A DNA stretch of 21,312 bases from Muribaculaceae bacterium (GTDB lineage: Bacteria > Bacteroidota > Bacteroidia > Bacteroidales > Muribaculaceae). The number at the start of each line of letters is the position of its first letter. The stretch's first letter is position 1. The stretch is from the NCBI GenBank assembly GCA_009775365.1, contig VSPM01000047.1, forward strand, positions 1 through 21,312, written 5' to 3'. Below, one piece after another: positions 14,213-21,312 of this stretch. The notes under the pieces were generated by a model. It saw nothing but the letters and a program-made list of their open reading frames with translations, searched no databases and was not told the DNA's origin. A program made the translations under genes and the position numbers.

Positions 14213-15676
14213 ATGAAAACGACGTTGCAGATCAGGTCAATTGTAAATGTGCTGGGAAAGCTCGTTGTCATTGAGGCAGTAATGATGCTTGTCCCACTTG
14301 TCATATGCCTGATATATGGCGAAAACGACTGGAAGAGTTTTGCCCTGGCCTCGATGACCGCTTTGTTTGCGGGAGGAATTGCGGCATATGCCACTCAAGG
14401 GCAAAAGCCTTTGATAAAGACTCGTGAAGGATTCGTTATTACCGCCTTGATATGGATTGTATATGGCTTATTCGGAATGATTCCTTATATGTTATGCGAC
14501 AGGCCACTCTCATTAACCGATGCGATGTTCGAGACAATTTCCGGATTCACCACAACCGGAGTCAGCTCTATTATGGATGTTGATGTCTACTCACACGGAA
14601 TCCTGTTTTGGAGAGCCTTGACGCAATGGATTGGCGGACTTGGCATTATTCTCTTTTTATTGGCCTTGATGCCGGAATTGAATAAGTCCGCCGGAATATC
14701 AATGTATTACGCTGAATCCTCCGGCATAACACATGATAAACTTCATCCAAGAATCAGGCAGACTGTGCTGTCGTTATGGAAAATCTATATCGTTGTCACC
14801 GCTGTCTCAATAATATTGCTATGGATCGGGCCAATGACCCTTTTCGACAGCGTTTGTCAGTCTTTTGCGGCAATAGCTACCGGAGGTTTTTCTACTCATA
14901 ACGAGGGAATCTCTTTCTGGCAGTCCAATTACGTTTATTCAGTTCTCATTCTTGTGATGACAGTTGGAGGCATAAATTTTATGGTCATATACTCTGCCTG
15001 GACTATGGGAATAAAGCGTTTGATAAGCAATGACGTGACTAAAATCTTCTTTATGGTATTAATTACGTCATACTTTTTGCTTGTTGTGTCAATCTTGCTG
15101 CGTGGTTATGACTTTAATATCGATAACTGCCTTTTTATTCCATTGTTTCATGTGGTTTCAGCGATAACATCCACAGGATTTTCAATTTCAGAGGCTGAGA
15201 ACTGGGGGCAGTTTTCGTTGTTTCTGACAATAATGCTGATGCTTTGCGGGTCATGTGCCGGCTCAACCGCAGGTGGCATCAAGATAGACCGGCTTATTGT
15301 AATGTGCAGAAATCTGAAGAATGAAATTAAGAAATCAGTATTTCCTAAACGCATATACGTAGTAAATCTTAACGGCACATTTCTTCAAAGCAGTCTTATT
15401 TCACGCGTATCCGCGTTTGTCTCGCTTTATATCATTATTGTTCTTGTCTCGGCCGCAATTATTACTCTATATGGATATTCATTTTCAGATTCTATTTTCA
15501 TGACAAGTTCTTGCATTGGCTGCAATGGACTGGGATATGGAGCGACCGGCATAAATAGTTCTTACGCACTACTTCAGGACTCAATAAAATGGCTATTGAC
15601 TACAACGATGATAATCGGACGACTGGAATTATTTACGTTTATTTCATTGTTGCTACCTTCTTTCTGGAAAAAATGA
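14213..15676 (+). CDS. trkH: Trk system potassium uptake protein TrkH
   Basis: 487-residue inner-membrane potassium channel subunit with four pore-loop repeats. The filter segments are FTTTGVSS (112-119), IATGGFSTHN (221-230), ITSTGFSISE (318-327) and CIGCNGLGYGATG (434-446). The conserved WRALTQWIGGLGI (133-145) and GSCAGSTAGGIK (346-357) are present, and the protein ends in LLLPSFWKK. It looks complete. It lies one base behind trkA. The stop codon borders the mobile-element debris, but the conserved end shows the gene was not cut. Confidence 0.96.
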   Translation: MKTTLQIRSIVNVLGKLVVIEAVMMLVPLVICLIYGENDWKSFALASMTALFAGGIAAYATQGQKPLIKTREGFVITALIWIVYGLFGMIPYMLCDRPLSLTDAMFETISGFTTTGVSSIMDVDVYSHGILFWRALTQWIGGLGIILFLLALMPELNKSAGISMYYAESSGITHDKLHPRIRQTVLSLWKIYIVVTAVSIILLWIGPMTLFDSVCQSFAAIATGGFSTHNEGISFWQSNYVYSVLILVMTVGGINFMVIYSAWTMGIKRLISNDVTKIFFMVLITSYFLLVVSILLRGYDFNIDNCLFIPLFHVVSAITSTGFSISEAENWGQFSLFLTIMLMLCGSCAGSTAGGIKIDRLIVMCRNLKNEIKKSVFPKRIYVVNLNGTFLQSSLISRVSAFVSLYIIIVLVSAAIITLYGYSFSDSIFMTSSCIGCNGLGYGATGINSSYALLQDSIKWLLTTTMIIGRLELFTFISLLLPSFWKK

Positions 15677-15687
15677 AGTTGTCTAAG

Positions 15688-16016
15688 CTAATTTGATTTG
15701 TGAAAATTTTTAAGGAAAATCACGATAAATGCAAGAAAGTTCCAACCTTTCCAACTGGAGACGGAGATGTCGAAGCGGTTAAGGACAGCTTTGAAACCAT
15801 CCAAGCGTTCGTCCGCTCGATTTTCCATCTCCCCTTATACATCTCCTCATCATACAGCCAATCCTCTTTCGCTTCACCACCGTTTCTTGGATTAGGACAT
15901 ACATTCGGGATAATGCTGTGGGAAAACATGGCACTTCTGAGTTCTTTTCCGTCAAAGCCTGCGTCAATATTACAGAAGAAGGCTGCCATGCCGGAAGCCG
16001 AGGGCTTTTCCGGCAT
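15688..16016 (-). pseudogene. C-terminal fragment of an IS5-like transposase, frameshifted
   Basis: The minus strand encodes NIDAGFDGKELR, then IIPNVCPNPRNGG, YDEEMYKGRWKIERTNAWM. These are the second-Asp and catalytic-Glu regions of DDE transposases of the IS5 type. Just after NAWM the frame shifts; in the next frame it resumes KAVLNRFDISVSSWKGWNFL and AFIVIFLK to a stop at 15688. A loss of four bases from a TGGATGGATGG repeat explains the shift. The N-terminal half with the first Asp is absent. The right end lies 12 bases from the trkH stop. Confidence 0.75.
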
Positions 16017-16017
16017 G
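15987..16017. repeat. Strong inverted repeat at the junction of two gene remnants
   Basis: CATGCCGG (15987-15994) pairs with CCGGCATG (16010-16017), and AAGCC (15995-15999) with GGCTT (16003-16007), giving a 13-bp stem with a GAG loop and a two-base bulge. It sits exactly where transposase homology (minus strand) gives way to DUF1016 homology (plus strand). Confidence 0.5.
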
Positions 16018-16352
16018 ATCTGCAATACATGAAGAAGATGTATCTTCTTTATAGTGAAGGCTCTGTAAATTGCCAACAACTTGTAGGCAATTCTGAATCT
16101 GAAATATGCCCACAAGCTGTGGGCGATTTTTTTCTGTTCCTTGGGGACATCATAGAACACTGATAGATAAGTATTATGAAACAGGAGAATGTGAAACCGC
16201 ATTATTCTACGCACATAAAGTGGTTGAAGGGGGTTGGTCACGGAATGTATTGAAATCATTTATCGACACGAGTCTGCATCTGCGCCAAGGCAAAGCATTG
16301 ACAAGTTTCTCCCGCCTGTTGCCCGCTCCTGATAGTGACCTTGCACAGGAAT
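16004..16352 (+). pseudogene. DUF1016/YhcG-type nuclease N-domain remnant, frameshifted
   Basis: One frame reads FRHDLQYMKKMYLLYS, NCQQLVGN and PQAVGDFF. The next frame continues SVPWGHHRTLIDKYY, ALFYAHKVVEGGWSRNVL, LRQGKALTSFSRLLPAPDSD and LAQE. These are consecutive blocks of the DUF1016_N domain found in YhcG-like PDDEXK nucleases. One T missing from a T7 run at 16127-16133 (T8 would restore the frame) explains the break. Homology stops near 16352, before the nuclease domain, and the beginning is also missing. In phage-defence and restriction contexts such genes are accessory; here it is dead debris between transposase pieces. Confidence 0.75.
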
Positions 16353-16612
16353 ACGGTAAGACCGGGATGGCGGCTCAGCCATAGTTTGAAATCATCTGGT
16401 AAAGGATTACCATTGGAGAAATCGTCCTGCGACTGTGGTGTTCCAGCGGCTGAAACATGGGAAATGCGGAGAGGCGTGGCGGCTCGTGTTGGTGTCGTAG
16501 TGCCGTCAAGAGGTGACGGACTGCGCCTGACACCCATTATTGTCCGCACTCCGGCTATGGGAGCAGGCTAAACACCGACTGCCTCATACGCCTTGCGAGA
16601 TTGATTTATGTT
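16353..16612. other. G+C-rich unassigned patch
   Basis: This stretch looks richer in G and C than the genes around it. It has open but unrecognised frames on both strands, for example a minus-strand frame with DGTTTPTRAATPLR and SAAGTPQSQDDFSNG. None has a convincing start, domain or codon pattern. It begins where the DUF1016 homology breaks off and probably belongs to the same imported debris. Confidence 0.35.
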
Positions 16613-16918
16613 TTATTCGTCAGATGTGTCTTGTTTCGACCTTACCTTGTCGCTAAAATATGAAACATTTACACGATATACAATAATGGCGACAAGCACA
16701 ACAAATATTAGCGCAAACAATCCGGCACAACCGCGCATAAATAATATAGCGGACGTATTATTTAAGTCAACAAAGCCGATAGCCATTGTCAACATAAGTA
16801 TTATAGAAACACCGATTAAAATCAGGGCTGCATATTTCAATCGTGTGTTAGTTTTCTCACGATAATACTTTTCTCGCTCTTGTTGAAATCTATTCCTCTT
16901 TTCAAAGCAATTAGCCAT
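16613..16918 (-). CDS. Small two-helix membrane protein, hypothetical
   Basis: 101 residues from the ATG at 16918 (a GTG one codon upstream is also open). A charged, probably helical N-terminus (EKRNRFQQEREKYYREK) is followed by two hydrophobic segments at about 29-49 and 60-82, and a charged tail (KVRSKQDTSDE). No family is recognised. A fragment of an IS5-like element begins just upstream, so its own promoter may have been displaced. It is codon-wise plausible and intact in frame, but could be part of the mobile debris. Confidence 0.5.
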   Translation of the reverse strand: MANCFEKRNRFQQEREKYYREKTNTRLKYAALILIGVSIILMLTMAIGFVDLNNTSAILFMRGCAGLFALIFVVLVAIIVYRVNVSYFSDKVRSKQDTSDE

Positions 16919-16932
16919 CACTCAAAATATTA

Positions 16933-17154
16933 GAGCTTGTTTTTTAACAAATGTGAATTATGCCTGAGCATCCGTCAAATTTTCAGGCATTTATGCTTTG
17001 ATGATTGTTTAAATAAATGAAAAACCATAAACAAACTCAAAGAATTATGTATCTGACAGATTTGGCCGATGCTCAGAAGGAGTATATAAAAGGAACAATT
17101 CCCATAGATAATTGGCGTAGCAAATATGATTTTTTCTCATACTTGACGCGATAA
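16933..17154 (+). mobile_element. 5' fragment of an IS5-like element with transposase N-terminus
   Basis: An ATG at 17047 opens a 35-codon frame, MYLTDLADAQKEYIKG... with RSKYDFF, then TAA at 17152. This matches the N-terminal LTDAQ...I / RKYD block of IS5-like transposases; the frame ends where the family continues with a long domain leading to GCQWRMLP. Upstream, GAGCTTGTTTT at 16933 shares 7 of its first 10 bases with GAAGTTGTCT at 15675, next to the C-terminal fragment, so both may be worn terminal repeats. An inverted repeat ATGCCTGA/TCAGGCAT (16960-16967, 16983-16990) lies in its leader. Confidence 0.5.
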
Positions 17155-17166
17155 TCTACATAGATG

Positions 17167-17328
17167 TCAGCGGTTGCCAATGGCGAATGCTTCCCGAGGA
17201 ATACCCGAAGTGATAGTATAATTGACTATTGAGTCGGGATTGTCGCAGCCAAGCACATATTGTTTTCCGTTGTTTAGCCGTACAATAAAACAATCAGCCT
17301 CATTGCCATAGACGGTTGCTTTGGTCAT
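17167..17328 (-). CDS. 53-residue orphan fragment, possibly a PH-like domain C-terminus
   Basis: Begins with an ATG two bases behind the outer-membrane protein stop and reads TKATVYGNEADCFIVRL, NNGKQYVLGCDNPDSIV and NYTITSGIPREAF. The strand, NGKxYxLG, then DNPxxxVxxI pattern is like the end of small bacterial PH-type domains. A normal member would be longer, so this may be a leftover joined to the operon by deletion. The frame also runs upstream into the outer-membrane protein gene. It could be expressed as the third cistron. Function unknown. Confidence 0.4.
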   Translation of the reverse strand: MTKATVYGNEADCFIVRLNNGKQYVLGCDNPDSIVNYTITSGIPREAFAIGNR

Positions 17329-17329
17329 T

Positions 17330-19864
17330 TTAGAATCGGTATTGGATGGAGGCAAGGATGCTTCTTTGCCTGATTCCGAAGTGATGTTCTGAACGCGAGA
17401 GGGTGCCATAGCTGATGTATTGATAAGTGCCGCTATTCAGAAGATTGTTGGCTGTCAGCGACAGACGCACATTGCCGTTGACTCTCCATACAGCCGACGC
17501 ATCAAGAAGCACCAGACCGGAGGTATTCCCCTCGGGGAATCGGGTCAGGAAATGCTCCGCTCCTATAGTAAACTGCACATAATCATTTGGAATTATGGTA
17601 GCAAAGACGTTTTGCCTGAAGTTATGGCAATTGTTGGCAATAGAGTTTAGTTTCAGTTTTGAGAATCCATAGCTTGCCTCATAGTTGGCAGATAGCCATC
17701 TTGTGATGCATCCTTTGAAATATGGTTTCACTCCTGCTGTAATCTGTCTGTAGGGTACCACCTCATTATCGCGCATGGATGAAGCTGATGTGGCCGAGGC
17801 ATCAATATCACAGCCTACTACCATTTTGCTGTGGCCGAGACCTTTGCTGAATCCTCCTTTGGCATACCATGAATCACTGTTGTTCAGGCGGTCAGCATAG
17901 GTCAATACAATGAAATCATCGATGAATAACTGACTTGACATTATTGAACTGCGACTATGATTATAGGTCACTGAAAGGTTGAAGAACAGAGACTTCAACG
18001 GATTGCGATAACGATATGAGAGTGTGGCGGCAACATTCTGCGAATAATTGTCGTGATTTTCGGCAATGAAAAGATTGCGATAGTCGGAAAGCACCGGAAC
18101 CGAAATGTTAAGATATGGCTGCGGCGAACCAAGACTATAGGCCGCAGAAGCGGATATGTCTGATTTTGCTGTCAGTTGCCGTCTGACATAAAGACGTGGC
18201 GAAGCATTGATATAGTCATGCTGACCTGCTATCGAATAGTGAAGCCATTTCAGCGGCACACTGAACGAGGCACGCCAGACGTTGCGCTCGTAGTCCACTT
18301 GTGGTGTGGCATAAAGATTAGAGAGGAATGCTTCGTGGATTCCGTTGTTGTCAAATTCGGCAAGTCCGGAAAGTGCATTGTTCATGCGGTGATAGTTTAA
18401 ATCAAGTTCGCCGGATACATAATATTTCCAAAAACGGGTCATCTTTCCGAATTTGGTTTCAGTAGTGCTTCGGAAATCTGTTGTGCCAAGGCTCTGCTCT
18501 GCATTTTCAACCCCTGCTACAATCAACCGATCAGGACGATGTTCAAAAGTATTACGCGAAATAAGCGTGAATAGTTTTTTCTCGTTGCGCTTCACAAGCT
18601 TCAGATCGTTGTTGGCAGAGAAACTCTTACGGTTAACACGCTGGGCGAGGTCAAACGAACCTGTTATCTTGGAGTTTGACTTGTCCCATACTCCGGCCAC
18701 TGTCAATTTCTCCTTCAGGTAGTATCCTCGCTTGTTTGTCTGGCTGAAAAACTGCGCCGACAGATCGTGAGTCTGTGTACGCTGTGAATTATTCTGAACA
18801 AACTGAGGAATATGAGAACTGAAATAGTCGGTTGTGACACCCGAATTGTAATCAAGGCGGTCACCCATATAATTCAGTTTAAGGCGCATCGAAGTGTCTC
18901 CGGTCTTCCATGCTGTTATTGCGTTCGCCAGCCACGACAGATTGTCGCGGGTTCGCTTCTCCGACAGTGGAGCGTTCACAATATCGGCAGATATGTATTC
19001 AGGCCATAGGTTTGATGAGTAATCCGAAGAAAACATATCATCGAAATCATGCTCCTGTATTTCATTGACAGGATTCCATCCGGTATTGTCGGCTTTGAGG
19101 GTTATGATATTCTGACTCTTCGGGGCGATGCGCATTGTGTAAAGCGAACCGTCATATAGAAACGGCTGAGCACCGGCGGCAGCCTGTGTCACGCCCACCC
19201 ATCGGCTTCGTGCATCCTCCTTCAGCTTGAGGTTTATGCCAGCCTCCTCCGGGAACTCAATGCCCTCGAGAGCCTTGACCGGCTGATGATTCTCCATCAC
19301 CTCTACAGATGCCACATCCTTGTGCGAGATGTTGTTGGTGGCAAGACCGTACTGACCGCCAATAAAATCATTGCCGTCAAGATAGAACTTATTAATCGGC
19401 CTACCCTGATACTTTATCGTCCCGTCCTCCTCTACTTTGATACCCGGAAGCCGCTTGATGACATCTATGATGGCATTATCCTTGGCATTGGCATATTTAG
19501 CAACGTTGAATACAAGAGTATCCCCTTTGGCATATATGTCAGGAGCCTCCACTATCACATCGTTGAGTTGTGTTGCCTTTGGCGTAAGGCGTACACAAGA
19601 AAAATCGGCTGTAACAGGAAGTGAACGAGATTCATAACCCATGAAACGAAACGATATGGAGTCTGCACCGGCTTTAGGGCTAATAATGAAGCGACCTTCT
19701 TTATCGGTTGATGCAAAAGCACCTTTCGATTTCACGATGCAACCGACAACAGGCTCATCAGTATCGGCATCAATAACTATGCCGCGCAGTTCTCCCGAAT
19801 CTGCCGCCGAAGCCGACAGCAGACCGAGGAAAACGCAAATTATGAAAAAACTGTATCTGTTCAT
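17330..19864 (-). CDS. Outer-membrane beta-barrel protein with regulatory-like and plug domains (GLPGLI partner)
   Basis: 844 residues: a signal peptide (1-20), then a carboxypeptidase-regulatory-like domain at 25-98 (GELRGIVIDADTDEPVVG...FMGYESR). A TonB-receptor-type plug follows at about 115-215 (VIKRLPGIKVEEDGTIKY, GRPINKFYLDG, VASVEVMENHQPVKAL). A long beta-barrel of amphipathic strands ends in LASIQYRF, with the terminal Phe typical of barrel insertion. It is like TonB-dependent receptors but shorter than most SusC proteins, and no SusD gene accompanies it. Its start overlaps the stop of the GLPGLI gene by 4 bp, so the two are translated together, a pairing often seen in Bacteroidetes. 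Cargo unknown. Confidence 0.87.
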   Translation of the reverse strand: MNRYSFFIICVFLGLLSASAADSGELRGIVIDADTDEPVVGCIVKSKGAFASTDKEGRFIISPKAGADSISFRFMGYESRSLPVTADFSCVRLTPKATQLNDVIVEAPDIYAKGDTLVFNVAKYANAKDNAIIDVIKRLPGIKVEEDGTIKYQGRPINKFYLDGNDFIGGQYGLATNNISHKDVASVEVMENHQPVKALEGIEFPEEAGINLKLKEDARSRWVGVTQAAAGAQPFLYDGSLYTMRIAPKSQNIITLKADNTGWNPVNEIQEHDFDDMFSSDYSSNLWPEYISADIVNAPLSEKRTRDNLSWLANAITAWKTGDTSMRLKLNYMGDRLDYNSGVTTDYFSSHIPQFVQNNSQRTQTHDLSAQFFSQTNKRGYYLKEKLTVAGVWDKSNSKITGSFDLAQRVNRKSFSANNDLKLVKRNEKKLFTLISRNTFEHRPDRLIVAGVENAEQSLGTTDFRSTTETKFGKMTRFWKYYVSGELDLNYHRMNNALSGLAEFDNNGIHEAFLSNLYATPQVDYERNVWRASFSVPLKWLHYSIAGQHDYINASPRLYVRRQLTAKSDISASAAYSLGSPQPYLNISVPVLSDYRNLFIAENHDNYSQNVAATLSYRYRNPLKSLFFNLSVTYNHSRSSIMSSQLFIDDFIVLTYADRLNNSDSWYAKGGFSKGLGHSKMVVGCDIDASATSASSMRDNEVVPYRQITAGVKPYFKGCITRWLSANYEASYGFSKLKLNSIANNCHNFRQNVFATIIPNDYVQFTIGAEHFLTRFPEGNTSGLVLLDASAVWRVNGNVRLSLTANNLLNSGTYQYISYGTLSRSEHHFGIRQRSILASIQYRF

Positions 19865-20742
19865 TTCTTCCAGTCAAGTTCAAGGTAATCATATGGCAGT
19901 TCAATCGGGTCGTATGCACCGAGAGAGGGGTTGCCGTTTGCATCAAGAACCGTGACACTTTCGCCGGTCGTCGCCTCATAATAGGCATACGGGTTTATCT
20001 CATAGCGATGTTTTGCATCGTAATAACCCTTGCGGTCAGTCTTGTTAAAAGGCACCTTGTAGACAGTGATGGGGCGGTCGGCGTTCGACTTGATACCGAT
20101 GCACTCAAATGTATAGTGCCCCATCTCGTCTGAAGCCTTCATGATAAGACCGGGGAGGCCATGTAGTTTCCACGGCCCATCCATCAGTGGAATATCCTCT
20201 GTGTAGAACACCGTCCACTCGCGACCACGAAACTTACACCGGGCACTCTGACATTCGTAACCGAGCACAGTAGCGACCGAATCAGTAAGTTCCCAGTCAA
20301 GTGACGGCATCTCTTCATCGTAGCGAAACCAGTCCTGACAGATTTTCTCGGTGTGGGTAAGACGTCCCGCAGGGTAATTCTTGTAGATGGTCATGAACTC
20401 GCCGTTGCTGAGTTTCCCTTCTATGGCGGCCTCAGCAATCTGCTCTTGAGTAGAACGCATGAGTAAGGAATCGACTGTAAGATTCTTGTAACTCGAGAAT
20501 TTCGAGAGTCCGTCAGGCCCTATTTGAAGAAGCATGTTGTCTGAGTCATAGTCTTCTTTCAGCGAGCCCGTGGTGTCAACGCAGCAGCGGTAGTCATACA
20601 CGAACTCCATGTTTTCGGGAGCGAGGGTTTCAGTCTCAGGCACCGAAGCCTGAAAGATGCTGAGTTGACGGCGAAGGATTTTGCCTGAGGCGATTGTTGT
20701 CGCAATGGCAACAACGACGAGTATCAAAAATGTTTTCTTCAT
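19861..20742 (-). CDS. GLPGLI-family envelope protein
   Basis: 293 residues with an N-terminal hydrophobic leader (TFLILVVVAIATTIASG). The defining motif HGLPGLIMKA has GLPGLI at 195-200. Other family blocks are EFVYDYRC, MLLQIGPDGLSKFSS, CQDWFRYDEEMPSLDW, VLGYECQSARCKFRGREW and VFYTEDIPLMDGPWKLHG. Complete in length. The family (TIGR01200) is confined largely to Bacteroidetes and has no assigned function. Coupling to a regulatory/plug/barrel protein by a 4-bp overlap suggests a joint envelope role such as a periplasmic partner of the barrel. A second, truncated relative lies at 8377-8754. Confidence 0.92.
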   Translation of the reverse strand: MKKTFLILVVVAIATTIASGKILRRQLSIFQASVPETETLAPENMEFVYDYRCCVDTTGSLKEDYDSDNMLLQIGPDGLSKFSSYKNLTVDSLLMRSTQEQIAEAAIEGKLSNGEFMTIYKNYPAGRLTHTEKICQDWFRYDEEMPSLDWELTDSVATVLGYECQSARCKFRGREWTVFYTEDIPLMDGPWKLHGLPGLIMKASDEMGHYTFECIGIKSNADRPITVYKVPFNKTDRKGYYDAKHRYEINPYAYYEATTGESVTVLDANGNPSLGAYDPIELPYDYLELDWKK

Positions 20743-20776
20743 ATTGTTTGAGATTTGTTGTTTCTGATTTACGCTG

Positions 20777-20784
20777 CAAAGTTA
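20777..20784 (-). promoter_or_regulatory. -7 box for the GLPGLI/barrel operon
   Basis: The minus strand reads TAACTTTG, an exact TAnnTTTG match, 34 bases before the GLPGLI ATG; a poor TTCG-like element lies about 21 bases further up. Confidence 0.45.
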
Positions 20785-20904
20785 CCACAGCACAAAACCC
20801 CACACCGAAAATAATCATTACTCAAACATTAAGGAATTATTACTAAATTATTACTGTCTGACAAATGGCTTGATACAGAGGCCCTGTAGCCGACAATTAT
20901 TTTG

Positions 20905-20912
20905 TAATTTTG
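20905..20912 (+). promoter_or_regulatory. -7 box almost touching the kinase-like start codon
   Basis: TAATTTTG matches TAnnTTTG exactly and ends four bases before the ATG at 20917. Transcription would start at or just after that ATG. No clear -33 TTTG is present. Confidence 0.4.
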
Positions 20913-20916
20913 CATC

Positions 20917-21258
20917 ATGGAAAAACGGATAAAGACACTATATATAGTCACCATCATAGCGATTCTTACATTCTTAGGGATGCAGGTCTATTGGCTGTAT
21001 GGTCGTTACGAATATTCACTGCGAGAATATGAACATCATGCCGAAACAGTAATTGCTGATGTATTGGTTGAGTATAATAAGGAAAGAGACAAAAAAGGAG
21101 TTGGCAAGATCAACACGTCTTACAGCCTGAGCCATGGAGTCGACTCTATCGGTAATGCGTCACGAAAGGTAACGGTATCGTCTTCAGTATTTAACGGGCG
21201 CAAACTTTTAGGTATTAATGAAGAACGCAATCTTACTTCAGTAGATGACAAAAATTGA
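20917..21258 (+). pseudogene. N-terminal part of a sensor histidine kinase, ends early
   Basis: 113 residues. A short basic head and one membrane helix (TLYIVTIIAILTFLGMQVYWLY, in two halves about 7-28) are followed by RYEYSLREYEHHAETVIADVL. That is the helix-plus-sensor opening seen in Bacteroidetes two-component kinases (IxxxGxQxYWLxxxYxYxLxEYE). A short periplasmic-like stretch (NTSYSLSHGVDSIGNAS, VTVSSSVFNGRKL) then runs into a TGA at 21256. Whole kinases have several hundred residues with dimerisation and ATPase domains. All three forward frames hit stops before 21280, so a single frameshift does not rescue it. It is either a stump or a short membrane protein derived from one. Divergent from the GLPGLI operon. 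Confidence 0.6.
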
Positions 21259-21292
21259 ATTTATGCTGTTAAACATCTAATCTTTAGGCGAT

Positions 21293-21300
21293 TAAATTTG
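21293..21300 (+). promoter_or_regulatory. -7 box for a gene beyond the window
   Basis: TAAATTTG matches the consensus exactly, 12 bases from the window edge, and suggests that a new plus-strand transcript begins just outside. It supports the view that the kinase-like frame does not simply continue. Confidence 0.35.
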
Positions 21301-21312
21301 TAAAAGTCCTTG

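Noticed and set aside
16108..16133. Intrinsic terminator (GCCCACA/TGTGGGC plus T7)
   Set aside because: The hairpin encodes conserved residues of the DUF1016 remnant (PQAVGDFF), so it is probably a coincidence of coding sequence; it might still slow transcription.

Overview
The window looks like a Bacteroidales chromosome segment, from a gut or rumen lineage such as Muribaculaceae or Prevotellaceae; the genus cannot be fixed from the sequence alone. The evidence is the set of TAnnTTTG-type promoter boxes, two GLPGLI-family genes, a C10 (streptopain-type) peptidase and an LRR protein with type-A-like C-terminal sorting tails, a Bacteroidetes-type HU protein and a xylan cluster laid out like that of Prevotella. 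No rRNA, tRNA or CRISPR array was seen.

Left part (1-2500): a non-coding stretch ends in an exceptionally long perfect hairpin (272-314) behind an HU-family gene. Next come a small P-loop kinase overlapped by an unrecognised 85-residue gene, and a ZIP metal transporter. Xylan block (2545-7877, all minus strand): a GPH-type sugar:cation symporter, a GH10 endoxylanase lipoprotein and a cytoplasmic GH43 are tightly coupled (overlap of 4 bp, then a gap of 2 bp). Upstream lies a secreted SGNH/sialate O-acetylesterase-type esterase that may deacetylate the same polymer. No outer-membrane SusC/SusD pair is present, but a 42-residue amputated N-terminus of a SusC-like or carboxypeptidase-regulatory-domain protein, with its promoter, sits just upstream of the symporter.

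Middle (7878-12664): a plus-strand acyltransferase (DUF5009/COG4299-like) remnant and a minus-strand GLPGLI gene have both lost their 3' halves and meet head-on at a scar near 8350-8380. The GLPGLI stump is the last gene of a minus-strand run that reads Crp-type regulator, small lipoprotein, mini-LRR protein, C10 peptidase, GLPGLI stump. Divergent from the regulator is an intact trkA-trkH potassium uptake pair (12877-15676).

Right part (15677-21312): behind trkH lies a debris island. It holds a C-terminal piece of an IS5-like transposase (minus strand), a frameshifted DUF1016/YhcG nuclease remnant (plus strand), an unexplained G+C-rich patch, a small two-TM protein and an N-terminal piece of an IS5-like transposase (plus strand). 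After it come a 53-residue orphan fragment, a regulatory-domain/plug/beta-barrel outer-membrane protein translationally coupled to an intact GLPGLI gene, and a divergent 113-residue histidine-kinase-like N-terminus that ends early. Overall the window combines intact metabolic and transport operons with several independent truncation scars. I found no complete unknown defence or mobile system. The best candidates for new biology are the C10 peptidase neighbourhood, the GLPGLI/beta-barrel pair and the kinase/85-residue gene pair.
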